Shown: piece by piece, positions 8,080 to 16,864 of the stretch
How the letters are laid out: the number at the start of each line of letters is the position of its first letter
Position numbering within the stretch: position 1 is the first letter of the stretch
Assembly: GCA_003225175.1 (NCBI GenBank)
Contig: QIBA01000047.1
Coordinates: 1-64,000 of the forward strand
DNA from: Acidobacteriota bacterium
Lineage (GTDB): Bacteria > Acidobacteriota > Terriglobia > Terriglobales > Acidobacteriaceae
Reading direction: 5' to 3'
Length of the DNA stretch: 64,000 nucleotides
Position numbers and translations under genes: made by a program
The notes under the pieces: generated by a model
What the model saw: only the letters and a program-made list of their open reading frames with translations
The model's database searches: none
Told to the model about the DNA's origin: nothing

Positions 8080-9846
8080 CTAGACGCTCTCGCCAGCAAC
8101 CGCTGTCTGCACTTGCGGGGTCACAGCCGCGACGCGACGAAGACGGAAGTCTCCTCGTTCGAATACTGTTGTGAGTGCGGCTACAACGCGAGGATCAAAT
8201 TTTGTATTCACCAGCGAGTTGATAATGCGCACGACGTATTCCGGGTCCATGGCGGCCTGGTAAGGACGATTGGTGGTCATTGCATCGAAGCAATCGGCAA
8301 CCATGATGATGCGGGGCGTGAGCGGAATTTCGTCGCCCTTGAGACCATGAGGATAGCCTCGACCATCCAACGATTCGTGATGCAGTTCAATTCCGGGAAT
8401 CATTTCCTTCAGCATCTCGACCGGCCGAAGGATCGCGGCGCCTTTCGTCGTGTGCGTCTTCATGATTTCGTATTCATCGGGGGTGAGGGCTCCGGGCTTC
8501 TTGAGGATTCGGTCCTCGATTCCTATCTTGCCGACATCGTGTAACTGAGCTGAGATGCGGATCTTTTCGATTTCCTCCTCGGGCAGCCCGAGTTCCTTTG
8601 CAATCAGCACTGAGTAGCGAGTCACGCGGTCGGAGTGACCGCGTGTGTACGGATCCTTTTCGTCAACCGCGCCCGCAAGCATCTGAATAGAACTCATAAA
8701 GAGCGTCCGATTTTGTTCGGCGGCGCGCTTCAGGTCAAGCACGAACCGTTCCAGATCAGAAGTCATGGTGTTGAACGTGTCGGCGAGCTCGCCGATTTCT
8801 GTGCGGCTCTTCAACTGGACACGTCGTGAGAAGTCTCCTCGGGCAATGGCGCGGCTGGATTCGGTGAGGGTCTGGAGAGGGATAGCGAGTTGCCGCGCAG
8901 CAAAGATTCCGAATCCAACACTTAGCAAAATTGCTAGTGATGCAAACAGTCTTGCCTGATGCTGCATCTCGAATACGCTTTGATATGCATCAGCCTGTGT
9001 CTTCTGAGCAATGACTGCCCACTGCAGCGACGGAACCGGGCTGAATGTCCCAAGCATGTCGACAATGTGTTTGCCCCGCATCATTGCGAATTCGCTAGTG
9101 GCAACCAGTCGCGCGTGCGCGCCCTGATCAACGAAAGTTCTCACCAGCAGATTGGTGGTCATTTCCTGGCCGGTTGCATAGTGGCTGTCGGCGCCTGCAA
9201 CCAGTCGTCCCTGGTGGTCAACTACGAATGTTTCCAGCCCTCCCTTACTGGCATCCCTGAGGCTATTGATCAGATATTGCAGATCAACCACTACTCCGAT
9301 CATTCCCAGGAAATGGTCGTTGCTGACGACGGGCGAGCTGACCAGCATTGTTGTGCGTTGATCCTTGCCGGATCCCACTGTGAGCGCTTGCCCGTTGTAG
9401 ACGCGGCCCTCTCGAGCTGCCATGAAGGCATGCTCGAGTTCGCGCTGCACAAATGCGTCGGGAGCGATGCGTCCTGCCGAAACACCTTTCCCTTCATCGT
9501 TTAGAAGCGTGGCGTAATCGAGGATATCGGACGAAGAGGTAAATCTTTCGACAAGCGCTCGCAGTTCAGGAGTGTTGACATGGTCCGCAGTAAGATTCCC
9601 GCCGCTGGTGACCAACACAGCCGCAGAGAGATTTCCGAGAGAGCTCTGCAGCGTGACTTGACGATGTTCCACATCGTCGCTGAGTGACTTTGTAACCGTA
9701 TTCTGCAGTAGCTGCTCGTTGATCTTGAGTCGTTCACGATTGATCGCGACAACTTGAGTGCCATAAAAGTACAGCGGCACGACGCCTACGAGGATCAGGA
9801 CACCAGAAATCAGGTAGAGCAGCGGTATACGGTTGGGTAGGCGCAT
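8080..9846 (-). CDS. HD-GYP c-di-GMP phosphodiesterase with Cache and HAMP domains
   Basis: A 588-residue membrane receptor. An N-terminal membrane helix (about residues 8-30) is followed by a periplasmic double-Cache-like sensor to about residue 290, a second helix, and a HAMP linker (PLQTLTESSRAIARGDFSRR). The catalytic HD-GYP domain has the metal ligands HD in SAQLHDVGKIGIED, the second His pair in IELHHESLDGRGYP (the GYP motif), and ADCFDAMTTNRPY. It is predicted to hydrolyse cyclic di-GMP in response to a periplasmic ligand. The window also encodes a pilus ATPase with a c-di-GMP-binding MshEN domain (36.7 kb), a plausible downstream target in the cell. The gene is monocistronic by spacing, 112 bp downstream of gpsA. 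Confidence 0.93.
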   Translation of the reverse strand: MRLPNRIPLLYLISGVLILVGVVPLYFYGTQVVAINRERLKINEQLLQNTVTKSLSDDVEHRQVTLQSSLGNLSAAVLVTSGGNLTADHVNTPELRALVERFTSSSDILDYATLLNDEGKGVSAGRIAPDAFVQRELEHAFMAAREGRVYNGQALTVGSGKDQRTTMLVSSPVVSNDHFLGMIGVVVDLQYLINSLRDASKGGLETFVVDHQGRLVAGADSHYATGQEMTTNLLVRTFVDQGAHARLVATSEFAMMRGKHIVDMLGTFSPVPSLQWAVIAQKTQADAYQSVFEMQHQARLFASLAILLSVGFGIFAARQLAIPLQTLTESSRAIARGDFSRRVQLKSRTEIGELADTFNTMTSDLERFVLDLKRAAEQNRTLFMSSIQMLAGAVDEKDPYTRGHSDRVTRYSVLIAKELGLPEEEIEKIRISAQLHDVGKIGIEDRILKKPGALTPDEYEIMKTHTTKGAAILRPVEMLKEMIPGIELHHESLDGRGYPHGLKGDEIPLTPRIIMVADCFDAMTTNRPYQAAMDPEYVVRIINSLVNTKFDPRVVAALTTVFERGDFRLRRVAAVTPQVQTAVAGESV

Positions 9847-9958
9847 GGACTTTCGGAAATTGGACGGAATTCTACCTTGATTATCTAGAAACTCCGGATG
9901 TCTAACTACGTTCTCAGGCGTTTTACTGATTACTTCGGGCCAAGGTAGATGTGAGGTG

Positions 9959-10954
9959 TCATTCTTCTTTGCCGGGCCGACTCATGAGTTCCCGGATTGC
10001 GTCTTTCGGCGATTTCTCTTCGTGCAGCAGGGCATGTATCTGCTCGGTGATAGGCATCTCGATGCCGTAGCGGGACGCCAATCCGAGTGCAGCATCGGTA
10101 GTAAGCACTCCTTCCGCGACCATTCCGTGCATGCCGGCCATGATGTCCCGCAGCTTGCGGCCGCGTCCCAACTCAACGCCGACAGTACGATTGCGCGACA
10201 GTCCTCCGGTGCAGGTCAATACAAGATCTCCCATGCCGGCGAGTCCGGAGAGGGTTTCCCGGCGAGCGCCGCAGGCTACAGCGAGGCGCGTGATCTCTGC
10301 CAGACCGCGTGTTATCAGCGCTGCGGCGGTGTTGTGGCCGAAATTAAGGCCTTCGACAACTCCGGCGGCGATTGCGATTACGTTCTTCAGCGAGCCGCCA
10401 AGTTCCACCCCGGGGACATCATCGGAGGTGTAGATGCGGAACATCGGATCGCTAAATTCTCGCTGAACCAGGGCCGAAACACTTGCATCAGTCGAGGCAA
10501 CAGTGAGCGCCGTTGGATCTCCTCGCGCGACTTCTTTCGCAAATGTAGGCCCGCTTAGCGCGGCCACCCCCTTTATTCCGGCTGCATGCGTTGCGATTTC
10601 AGTCATTCGCTTGTAGGTGCCGTTCTCGATCCCCTTGGTTGCGCTTACCACGATCTTCGCGGTTGGTTGCAGGGCCTTGATTTGCTCATAAAGGCATCGG
10701 GCGTGATGTGATGGCATCACGGTGAGAAGTATTTCTGCCCTGCTGAGAGCGTCCGCGAGAGAGTTTGTTACGTGTACCGCTCCGGGGATTTGACAGCCTG
10801 GAAGAAATAGCGTGTTGCTTCTCTTCTTCTCAATGGACTCGCGAACTTCGGGCTCATAGGCCCAAAGTTGGATCTGATGCCGGCCGCCTCGCGCGAGCAC
10901 GATCGAGAGTGCGGTGCCCCACGCTCCCGCTCCGATCACTGCGATGCGGCTCAA
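9959..10954 (-). CDS. gpsA: Glycerol-3-phosphate dehydrogenase [NAD(P)+]
   Basis: A 331-residue cytoplasmic enzyme that reduces dihydroxyacetone phosphate to sn-glycerol-3-phosphate, the backbone of membrane phospholipids. It shows the Rossmann motif IAVIGAGAWGTALS at the N-terminus, SATKGIE, the catalytic Lys region GSLKNVIAIAAGV, and GLAGMGDLVLTCTG. The start is a TTG at 10954 preceded by GGAG seven bases away, and the length matches the family. It lies 37 bp downstream of plsY in the same direction; together they make and then acylate glycerol-3-phosphate, so a gpsA-plsY unit makes biochemical sense. Confidence 0.96.
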   Translation of the reverse strand: MSRIAVIGAGAWGTALSIVLARGGRHQIQLWAYEPEVRESIEKKRSNTLFLPGCQIPGAVHVTNSLADALSRAEILLTVMPSHHARCLYEQIKALQPTAKIVVSATKGIENGTYKRMTEIATHAAGIKGVAALSGPTFAKEVARGDPTALTVASTDASVSALVQREFSDPMFRIYTSDDVPGVELGGSLKNVIAIAAGVVEGLNFGHNTAAALITRGLAEITRLAVACGARRETLSGLAGMGDLVLTCTGGLSRNRTVGVELGRGRKLRDIMAGMHGMVAEGVLTTDAALGLASRYGIEMPITEQIHALLHEEKSPKDAIRELMSRPGKEE

Positions 10955-10991
10955 GCGCTACTCCGTGCCGGTACAGGAATGGATCGTCGCA

Positions 10992-11621
10992 TTAGCTCTT
11001 GTGGAACTGCAGGCGGTTTTCGGTCCCATCAAGTAGACGTCTTATGTTGGCCTTGTGCTTGAGAATGATCAGTAGGGAAGCGCCTAACATCACGGCAAGG
11101 CCTGCCGGCGAAGACTGGTTACGATAAAGAAAAAACGCGAGCAGAGGGAATACCGCGCTGGCGATAATGGAGCCGAGCGAAACGTACCTGGAGATCAAAA
11201 CGGTCACGAGAAAGACGGCGAACACCACGAGAATGGCTCGGGGCGCCAATCCGACGAAGGCTCCTACGGCAGTTGCAACCCCCTTGCCACCGCGAAATCG
11301 CAGCCAGGCAGGAAAGACGTGTCCGAGAATTGCACACAAAGCCGCGAGCGACGCGGCTAGTCCAAGATCGATTCCCGCGACCCGTAGGCTCACGAGTGAT
11401 GCAAGGAGTACGGCGAAATAACCTTTCAGCGCATCGAGGAGCAATGTCGCGACGCCGAGCTTTGCCCCTCCGGAACGCGCAACGTTAGTGGCGCCAATGT
11501 TCCCGCTCCCGGTGAGCCGGACGTCTTTGCCGAGCAGCACCCGAACAAGAATCAATCCGAAAGGGATTGAACCCAACACGTACGCAACGAACGCTAAACC
11601 GAAATAGACGGCGATATGCAT
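10992..11621 (-). CDS. plsY: Acyl-phosphate:glycerol-3-phosphate acyltransferase
   Basis: A 209-residue inner-membrane protein with about five helices that transfers an acyl group from acyl-phosphate to glycerol-3-phosphate, the first acylation step of phospholipid synthesis in most bacteria. The three PlsY motifs are visible: GSIPFG near residue 17, TGSGNIGATNVAR near residue 37 (glycerol-3-phosphate site) and FRGGKGVATAVG near residue 109. The start is the ATG at 11621. It sits between thpR and gpsA on the minus strand with 16 and 37 bp gaps, consistent with a longer operon cinA-thpR-plsY-gpsA. Confidence 0.96.
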   Translation of the reverse strand: MHIAVYFGLAFVAYVLGSIPFGLILVRVLLGKDVRLTGSGNIGATNVARSGGAKLGVATLLLDALKGYFAVLLASLVSLRVAGIDLGLAASLAALCAILGHVFPAWLRFRGGKGVATAVGAFVGLAPRAILVVFAVFLVTVLISRYVSLGSIIASAVFPLLAFFLYRNQSSPAGLAVMLGASLLIILKHKANIRRLLDGTENRLQFHKS

Positions 11622-11637
11622 GCGGCTTCAGCAGAGA

Positions 11638-12183
11638 TTAGTGCAGCGGAAAACTGGCAATCTTGCTGTATGAAGCGCCTTTCGGCGACAGCTTGCTTTC
11701 ATACAGATGGAATTCCTTTGCGGTCATTGTACCGAAGCTCGGGTTCAGATCTGGTAACACCGTATTGACGTTTCGTGTCCGGCTCCTCTCCATGAAACGC
11801 GCAAGCGTCACGTGAGGAGTGAAGGCGCGCTTCTCGCGTTCGAATCCTAGCAAAGTTAATGCTTCATCAGTACCTTCAGCTAAACTTGCAAGCTCCGGGC
11901 CAGAATGAAGCCCGACCCAGAGAACACGTGGCGATTTCGGATTGGGAAAAAACCCGATATTCCTCACGGAAAGCTCAAACTGCCGAGCCTTGACCTTCTG
12001 CAGAGCACTCTCGATGGAGACGCGTCGCTCATCAGCTACATTACCGAGAAACTTCAGGGTAACGTGCAGTCCTTCTGGACGGACCCAACGCGCGTTAGCC
12101 AAGCGATGCTTAGCTTGATTGACGAACTCCGAAATGCGATTGCGAATTTCTGGAGAGACCTCGATGGCAACAAACAAACGCAT
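11638..12183 (-). CDS. thpR: RNA 2',3'-cyclic phosphodiesterase (LigT family)
   Basis: A 181-residue 2H-phosphoesterase that opens 2',3'-cyclic phosphates at RNA ends to 2'-phosphate. Both catalytic HxTx motifs are present: HVTLKFLG near residue 43 and HVTLARF near residue 128. MRLFVAIEV at the start is typical of the family. I chose the ATG at 12183, one base after the stop of cinA (TGA-A-ATG), which implies translational coupling. A TTG 24 bases upstream would overlap cinA and adds residues not seen in the family. Confidence 0.92.
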   Translation of the reverse strand: MRLFVAIEVSPEIRNRISEFVNQAKHRLANARWVRPEGLHVTLKFLGNVADERRVSIESALQKVKARQFELSVRNIGFFPNPKSPRVLWVGLHSGPELASLAEGTDEALTLLGFEREKRAFTPHVTLARFMERSRTRNVNTVLPDLNPSFGTMTAKEFHLYESKLSPKGASYSKIASFPLH

Positions 12184-12184
12184 T

Positions 12185-13426
12185 TCAAAGCAGCTTTCGC
12201 CGCACAAGATCGAGTCCGGTGAAGCTTGCCCAAAGGCGGATGCGTTCGCGATCTCCGGGCATTCGGCGTTCTACAACTTCGTGCTCATTGCCGTCTGAAA
12301 TTGCGACGTATACCAGCCCAACAGGCTTTTCCGGAGTGGCGCCCGTGGGACCGGCGATTCCCGTGATTCCCACTCCGAAGGTGGCTTTCGTGCGCTCTCT
12401 TATTCCTTGTGCCAAGGCGATCGCTACCTCGCGGCTTACGGCTCCGTGCTCCGCGATTAACTTTGATGGAACTCCTGCGAGCTTGGTCTTCAATTCGTTT
12501 GAATACACCACGGCGCCGCCAAGAAAGTAACGCGAGCTGCCGGGGACAGACGTGATGCGTTCCGCCATCATGCCGCCGGTACACGACTCCGCGACGGCAA
12601 GCGTCGCGCCACGCATCTGCAGGAAATAACCAACAATCTTTTCGATCGGTTCGCCACTGCTGGAGATCACACAATCGTCTAATTCTTCCTCGATCCTGTC
12701 GGCCAGTTCTTCCACTCGATGATCGGCTTCCGCCTGCATATCTGCGCGGCTTTGAAGATGGACTTGAACTTCACCGCCGTGCGCGAGGATTGTCGTTTGC
12801 ACATCCGGAACCCTCGTGTAAATAGGAGCGATGCGAGCGTCGCATGCCGATTCACCCATTGCGATACGCAGGAGACGTTTCGCAATGAATTGCGGTGGGA
12901 GAACCTCCTTCAGCCTCGGGAAACATTGAGCATCGAACAATGGCTTCAGCTCGTGCGGCGGCCCGGGGAGGAGCATGACGTAGCGACGATCGCCCTCCCA
13001 GTTCGTCTGCAACCATTGCGCCGGCGCTGTTCCGTTGAGATTACGCAAGAGAACAGCGCCATCGAGAACGTCCGCCTGACGAGAGTTGTTATCGGGCATC
13101 TGCATGCGACGTTCTGCGAAGCGCTTGTAGAGTTCAGTGATAATTTCCGGATCGCGGTGCAGTTCGATCCCCAATGCCTCAGCAACTGACTCTCGGGTGA
13201 GATCGTCTTCCGTGGGGCCGAGTCCGCCCATGAAGATCACGATCTCGGCACGAACGATAGCGATGCGTGCCACCGAAACCAAGTCGGAGCGTGAATCACC
13301 AACAACCGTCTTGAATCGAACTTGCACTCCGAGTTCGTTGAGTCTCTCGGTCAGAAATAGAGAATTCGTGTCTTGGCGGAATGGGGTCAGCAGCTCCGAG
13401 CCGATGGCGATAATCTCGGCGTTCAC
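12185..13426 (-). CDS. cinA: CinA family protein (nicotinamide-nucleotide amidase type)
   Basis: A 413-residue two-domain protein. The N-terminal MoCF_biosynth domain begins NAEIIAIGSELLTP and has GGLGPTEDDLTRE and LLPGPPHELKP. The C-terminal CinA domain has AVAESCTGGMMAE, VPGSSRYFLGG and FGVGITGIAGPTGATPEKPVG. CinA proteins recycle the NMN by-product of NAD-dependent ligase (amidase) and ADP-ribose (pyrophosphatase); the competence link is by name and varies. I chose the GTG at 13426, which gives the usual length; the open frame extends to 13555 with unrelated residues. It is followed directly by thpR. Confidence 0.94.
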   Translation of the reverse strand: MNAEIIAIGSELLTPFRQDTNSLFLTERLNELGVQVRFKTVVGDSRSDLVSVARIAIVRAEIVIFMGGLGPTEDDLTRESVAEALGIELHRDPEIITELYKRFAERRMQMPDNNSRQADVLDGAVLLRNLNGTAPAQWLQTNWEGDRRYVMLLPGPPHELKPLFDAQCFPRLKEVLPPQFIAKRLLRIAMGESACDARIAPIYTRVPDVQTTILAHGGEVQVHLQSRADMQAEADHRVEELADRIEEELDDCVISSSGEPIEKIVGYFLQMRGATLAVAESCTGGMMAERITSVPGSSRYFLGGAVVYSNELKTKLAGVPSKLIAEHGAVSREVAIALAQGIRERTKATFGVGITGIAGPTGATPEKPVGLVYVAISDGNEHEVVERRMPGDRERIRLWASFTGLDLVRRKLL

Positions 13427-13461
13427 GTTTGCAGTATAGCTTTCAGAGTTTGGCTTCCTGA

Positions 13462-14517
13462 TCAGGGCAAGAGCGGAAGCCCCTGGATGTTCCACGACAG
13501 GTGAAATACAGCCGATGTAGTGGCGAGTACCGCCGCGCGGCCTGGGGCGAAGCATAGCCCAACAAGATTCTGACCGGAGACGCAGAGTGTGGCCTGCTTA
13601 TCTGGCGTTATGCGCACGATGCCACGCTTTCCAGTGAATGACGCAGCTACGTACAGATTCCCGCTGGCATCAAATGCCATCCCCTGAGGACGACCAAGCC
13701 CGCGGAAAAAGAGCGAGCCGTCGCCGTGCGGATCGATGCGATAGATGGCGTCATAGCTCGAAGTAGTCGGGCCGGTCACATAAAGACTCTGATCGGGTCC
13801 GAAGGCTAAGTGATAAGCCGAGACGCTGGGCTCGAGAGTGGCAAAGACGAAGGTCTGACGGTCGCGAGCAATCTTGAAGATCGTGCCACTTCGATCGCCA
13901 ACATACAGGTTCTGTTCGCGATCAAACGCGATGCCGGTCGCAACTCCCATTCCTTCGGCGTAGGCCGACATAGTTCCATTTGGAGCCACACGATAGACAG
14001 TACCGTTCTGCCGCGACGAGACGTACATCTGTCCCTCTCGATCGAAAGCGACGCCGTGGGCATTCATCAACTCAGCGAGAAATGGTTTTACGTGATAGCT
14101 GGTGTCGATCTTGTAGATAGAAACGGGTACTTTTTGTCCGCGAGATCCGGAGAAGGTGACGAAGAGACTTCCTTCGTGATCGATGGCGGGATTGGTGACC
14201 GGGTGAAGATTCTCCGCGATAGGCACGGCTACCTTCAGATCGAAGCCGTTGCTCGTAGCCTCATCGGGTATTACGACGACAGGACCGGAGTTGGCGCCTT
14301 CGGGAACTCTCGCAACTACGAAATCGTCCGACGAGATCACCACACCGCCTGGCTCATCGCCGAAACGTACTATGGGACGGCGCATCTCTTGAGGACGCAG
14401 GCCACTGCCTGAGATGCGTACTTCGCCGCCGGGAAGAGCGAATTGTGGAGTGACGGATGCGATATACGGCTTGCCGTTCAAGCTCTGCTTTCCCCGCAAG
14501 CGATCTGAGATTCCCAT
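13462..14517 (-). CDS. IPT/TIG domain plus NHL-repeat beta-propeller protein
   Basis: A 351-residue protein. Residues about 17-95 form an IPT/TIG immunoglobulin-like fold (IASVTPQFALPGGEVRISG, VARVPEGANSGPVVV). The rest is a six-bladed NHL/SMP-30-like propeller in which blades repeat patterns such as HGVAFDREGQMYVSSR, TGIAFDREQNLYVGDR and QGMAFDASGNLYVAAS. No signal peptide is visible at the chosen ATG (14517), although such proteins are often secreted, so the cellular site is unclear. Function is unknown; propellers of this kind bind ligands or act as lactonases, but I see no clear catalytic set. It lies 42 bp past pgpA on the same strand. Confidence 0.85.
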   Translation of the reverse strand: MGISDRLRGKQSLNGKPYIASVTPQFALPGGEVRISGSGLRPQEMRRPIVRFGDEPGGVVISSDDFVVARVPEGANSGPVVVIPDEATSNGFDLKVAVPIAENLHPVTNPAIDHEGSLFVTFSGSRGQKVPVSIYKIDTSYHVKPFLAELMNAHGVAFDREGQMYVSSRQNGTVYRVAPNGTMSAYAEGMGVATGIAFDREQNLYVGDRSGTIFKIARDRQTFVFATLEPSVSAYHLAFGPDQSLYVTGPTTSSYDAIYRIDPHGDGSLFFRGLGRPQGMAFDASGNLYVAASFTGKRGIVRITPDKQATLCVSGQNLVGLCFAPGRAAVLATTSAVFHLSWNIQGLPLLP

Positions 14518-14559
14518 ATTTGCACAGCCCCGCTCATCGCTCGCTTCAACGGCATCGCC

Positions 14560-15066
14560 TCAAAGCACAGGCCAGAACTTCATCAAGGCGGCCAAAACCA
14601 AGAGCGCGTAACCACCGGCACCGACATCGTCGAGCATAATGCCCGTACCGTCTGGCAGCCGTTCGAGCGCGCGCAGCGGCGGCGGTTTCAAAATATCGAA
14701 GCAACGAAAAAGTATAAGGCTCGCTAAAAGATATTTCCAACGAAGCGGCGCGATGATGAGCGGAATCATCTGTCCCGCCACTTCATCGATCACGACAAAT
14801 CCTGGATCTTTCACTCCGCTCTCTCTCGCAACCACGCTGCTTGCAGGGATGCCGATCGCGACGATGGCACAAGTTATGGCAACTGCAACGACGAAGAGAT
14901 GACTCGACATCGTGCGTGACAACCCCCACCAGAGAAGCACGGTGACTACCGACGCCCATGTGCCGGGACCTGGACGAAGTTGCCCGACCCCCAAAAAAGT
15001 TCCCACCAGCCAAGCCCAATTCGTATGCGGAGTAGACGATTCTGGCTTAGTGGCGCTTGTGCTCAT
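14560..15066 (-). CDS. pgpA: Phosphatidylglycerophosphatase A
   Basis: A 168-residue inner-membrane phosphatase that converts phosphatidylglycerophosphate to phosphatidylglycerol. Family motifs are visible: GTFLGVGQLRPGPGTWAS near residue 22, VIDEVAGQMIPL near residue 92 and FRCFDILKPPP near residue 119, followed by the acidic MLDDVGAGGYA. I chose the ATG at 15066, which overlaps the 3' end of yacG by 20 bases; the frame remains open upstream to 15153. It has three or four membrane helices. Together with plsY, gpsA and cdsA elsewhere in the window it belongs to phospholipid synthesis. Confidence 0.93.
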   Translation of the reverse strand: MSTSATKPESSTPHTNWAWLVGTFLGVGQLRPGPGTWASVVTVLLWWGLSRTMSSHLFVVAVAITCAIVAIGIPASSVVARESGVKDPGFVVIDEVAGQMIPLIIAPLRWKYLLASLILFRCFDILKPPPLRALERLPDGTGIMLDDVGAGGYALLVLAALMKFWPVL

Positions 15067-15277
15067 TTTTATCCGGCTCGGACTGTGGACGCTGATCGAT
15101 TTCTTCGAGCAACTCCGGATCGAGCACAGGCGAGCTGATGCGGTAGCCACCACTCGCCCATTTGCCGAGGTCGATCAGCCGACAACGATCGCTGCAGAAG
15201 GGGAAACACTCGTCAGTGCGCAAGACGATAGTCTTGCAAGTGGGGCAGCGAAGACCGAGAGCTTTCTTGCGAACCAT
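15047..15277 (-). CDS. yacG: YacG-like zinc-binding protein (DNA gyrase inhibitor family)
   Basis: A 76-residue protein with the YacG zinc motif: CPTC near residue 11 and CSDRC near residue 28, followed by the family pattern RLIDLGKWASGGYRI. YacG of E. coli binds and inhibits DNA gyrase and is cytoplasmic; the acidic/basic tail after residue 55 is usually disordered. It starts 2 bp after the rimO stop and overlaps pgpA, so rimO-yacG-pgpA are probably co-transcribed. The function in this organism is inferred from the family only. Confidence 0.9.
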   Translation of the reverse strand: MVRKKALGLRCPTCKTIVLRTDECFPFCSDRCRLIDLGKWASGGYRISSPVLDPELLEEIDQRPQSEPDKNEHKRH

Positions 15278-15279
15278 AC

Positions 15280-16836
15280 CTATAGGATGCGCGCGACAAG
15301 ATCATACTCGTGCGCCTCGGTAATCTCGCAACGGTAGAATTCCCCAACAGTGAGCGATTCGTGAGAACCGAAGTCGTTGATGAAGACCTTGCCATCTATC
15401 TCAGGAGCGTGCATGGGAGTGCGTCCTTCCCAAAGCAGATCTGTCTCGTCCGAGGGCCCTTCCACAAGAACATCGAATTCACCTCCGACGAGCTGCTTCT
15501 TCTTGCGCTTGCTAATGGCTTGCTGAATGCGCATCAATTTCTTTCGGCGGCGCTCGATTTCAGCAGTAGGGACTTTGTCTCCTAGCTTGAAAGCCGCTGC
15601 GCCATCTTCGTTGGAGTAACTGAAAACTCCCATCCAATCGAATTCAGCTGCGCCGACAAACTCACACAGCTCCGCAAATTCGGATTCGCTTTCACCCGGA
15701 AAGCCAACAATGAAAGAAGTGCGCAGCGTGAGGTTCGAAATTGTCCGGCGCATCTTTTCTATACTCTTAAGAAAAATGTCAGCTCCGGCTCCACGCTTCA
15801 TCCGTTTCAGCACCGACGTGGATGCATGCTGCAGAGGAACGTCGATGTAGGGGCAAATCTTTTCGTGCGCCGCAATCGTATCCAGCAGCCGGCCGGTGAT
15901 CTTGTTGGGATACGCGTAGAGAAAGCGGATCCAACGCAGTTCATCGATTTCCGCAAGCCGGGCGAGCAGCAAAGCGAGACCGTCTTTGATGCCGAGATCT
16001 TCGCCGTAGCACGTTGTGTCCTGACCAATCAGAGTCAGCTCTCTCACCCCATTCGCCGCCAGACGTCGCGCCTCTGCGATGACCGATTCGAAATGCCTTG
16101 AGCGGAACATTCCTCGGAGCTGCGGAATGATGCAGAAGCTGCACGGATGATCGCAGCCTTCCGCGATCTTCATGTATGCAGACGTCTTTCCCGTTGCAAG
16201 CAGCCGGGGAGTGTTCTCGTTATATAAGTAGTTGGGCAGGTCCGCGATTGCGCCCTCCCAATCAGCGCGTGAAAAACGTCCATCGGCCTTGCGCGCTCTG
16301 CCTTCCGGTCGCGAGTGTGTCTTAACTGCGCTTGGCGCTCGATCGATCAGAATCTTGAACGGTGAGTCCGCTTGAGTCGGAGCAAGCGGTGCGGGTGCAA
16401 TGCCCGCCGCTGCGATGATGTGTTCGAGTTCCCCAGTGCCGACGACGGCATCAATGTCTGGAATATTTTTCTGGATCTCCGAGCGGTAGCGTTCTACGAG
16501 GCAGCCGGCCACGATGAGCTTCTGCGCTCTTCCGGCAGCCTTATGCTGTGCCATCTCAAGAATTGTGTCGACGGATTCCTGCTTTGCCGAATCGATGAAC
16601 GAACACGTATTCACAACGATGATGTCGGCTTCATCGACGCGAGTGGTGATCTTGGCTCCAGCCTGATTCAAAAGCCCCATCATGACTTCGCTGTCGACCA
16701 AGTTCTTCGGACAGCCAAGGCTGACGAACCCTACCTTCTTGATAGCTCTTGAAGGCCTCGAATTGGGGCTATCTGAAATAGCAGGAGAGATTTCAGGACA
16801 AGCTTCTACGGGCATGCAATCTTTCAATTTTACCAT
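15280..16836 (-). CDS. rimO: Ribosomal protein S12 methylthiotransferase
   Basis: A 518-residue radical-SAM enzyme that adds a methylthio group to Asp of ribosomal protein S12. Domains in order: an unusual N-terminal extension of about 30 residues; UPF0004 domain with cluster cysteines in SLGCPKNLVDSE, NTCSFIDSA and VAGCLVERY; radical-SAM core with CDHPCSFCIIPQLRG; and a C-terminal TRAM domain. An insertion (PLAPTQADSPFKILIDR and following residues) sits between the first two parts, making the protein longer than the roughly 440 residues usual for RimO. I chose the ATG at 16836; a second ATG at 16815 is equally possible. It overlaps nothing and follows the transglutaminase gene by 28 bp. Confidence 0.94.
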   Translation of the reverse strand: MVKLKDCMPVEACPEISPAISDSPNSRPSRAIKKVGFVSLGCPKNLVDSEVMMGLLNQAGAKITTRVDEADIIVVNTCSFIDSAKQESVDTILEMAQHKAAGRAQKLIVAGCLVERYRSEIQKNIPDIDAVVGTGELEHIIAAAGIAPAPLAPTQADSPFKILIDRAPSAVKTHSRPEGRARKADGRFSRADWEGAIADLPNYLYNENTPRLLATGKTSAYMKIAEGCDHPCSFCIIPQLRGMFRSRHFESVIAEARRLAANGVRELTLIGQDTTCYGEDLGIKDGLALLLARLAEIDELRWIRFLYAYPNKITGRLLDTIAAHEKICPYIDVPLQHASTSVLKRMKRGAGADIFLKSIEKMRRTISNLTLRTSFIVGFPGESESEFAELCEFVGAAEFDWMGVFSYSNEDGAAAFKLGDKVPTAEIERRRKKLMRIQQAISKRKKKQLVGGEFDVLVEGPSDETDLLWEGRTPMHAPEIDGKVFINDFGSHESLTVGEFYRCEITEAHEYDLVARIL

Positions 16837-16864
16837 TCCGGGCTGGCAGGCCCCACCAGGCAAT

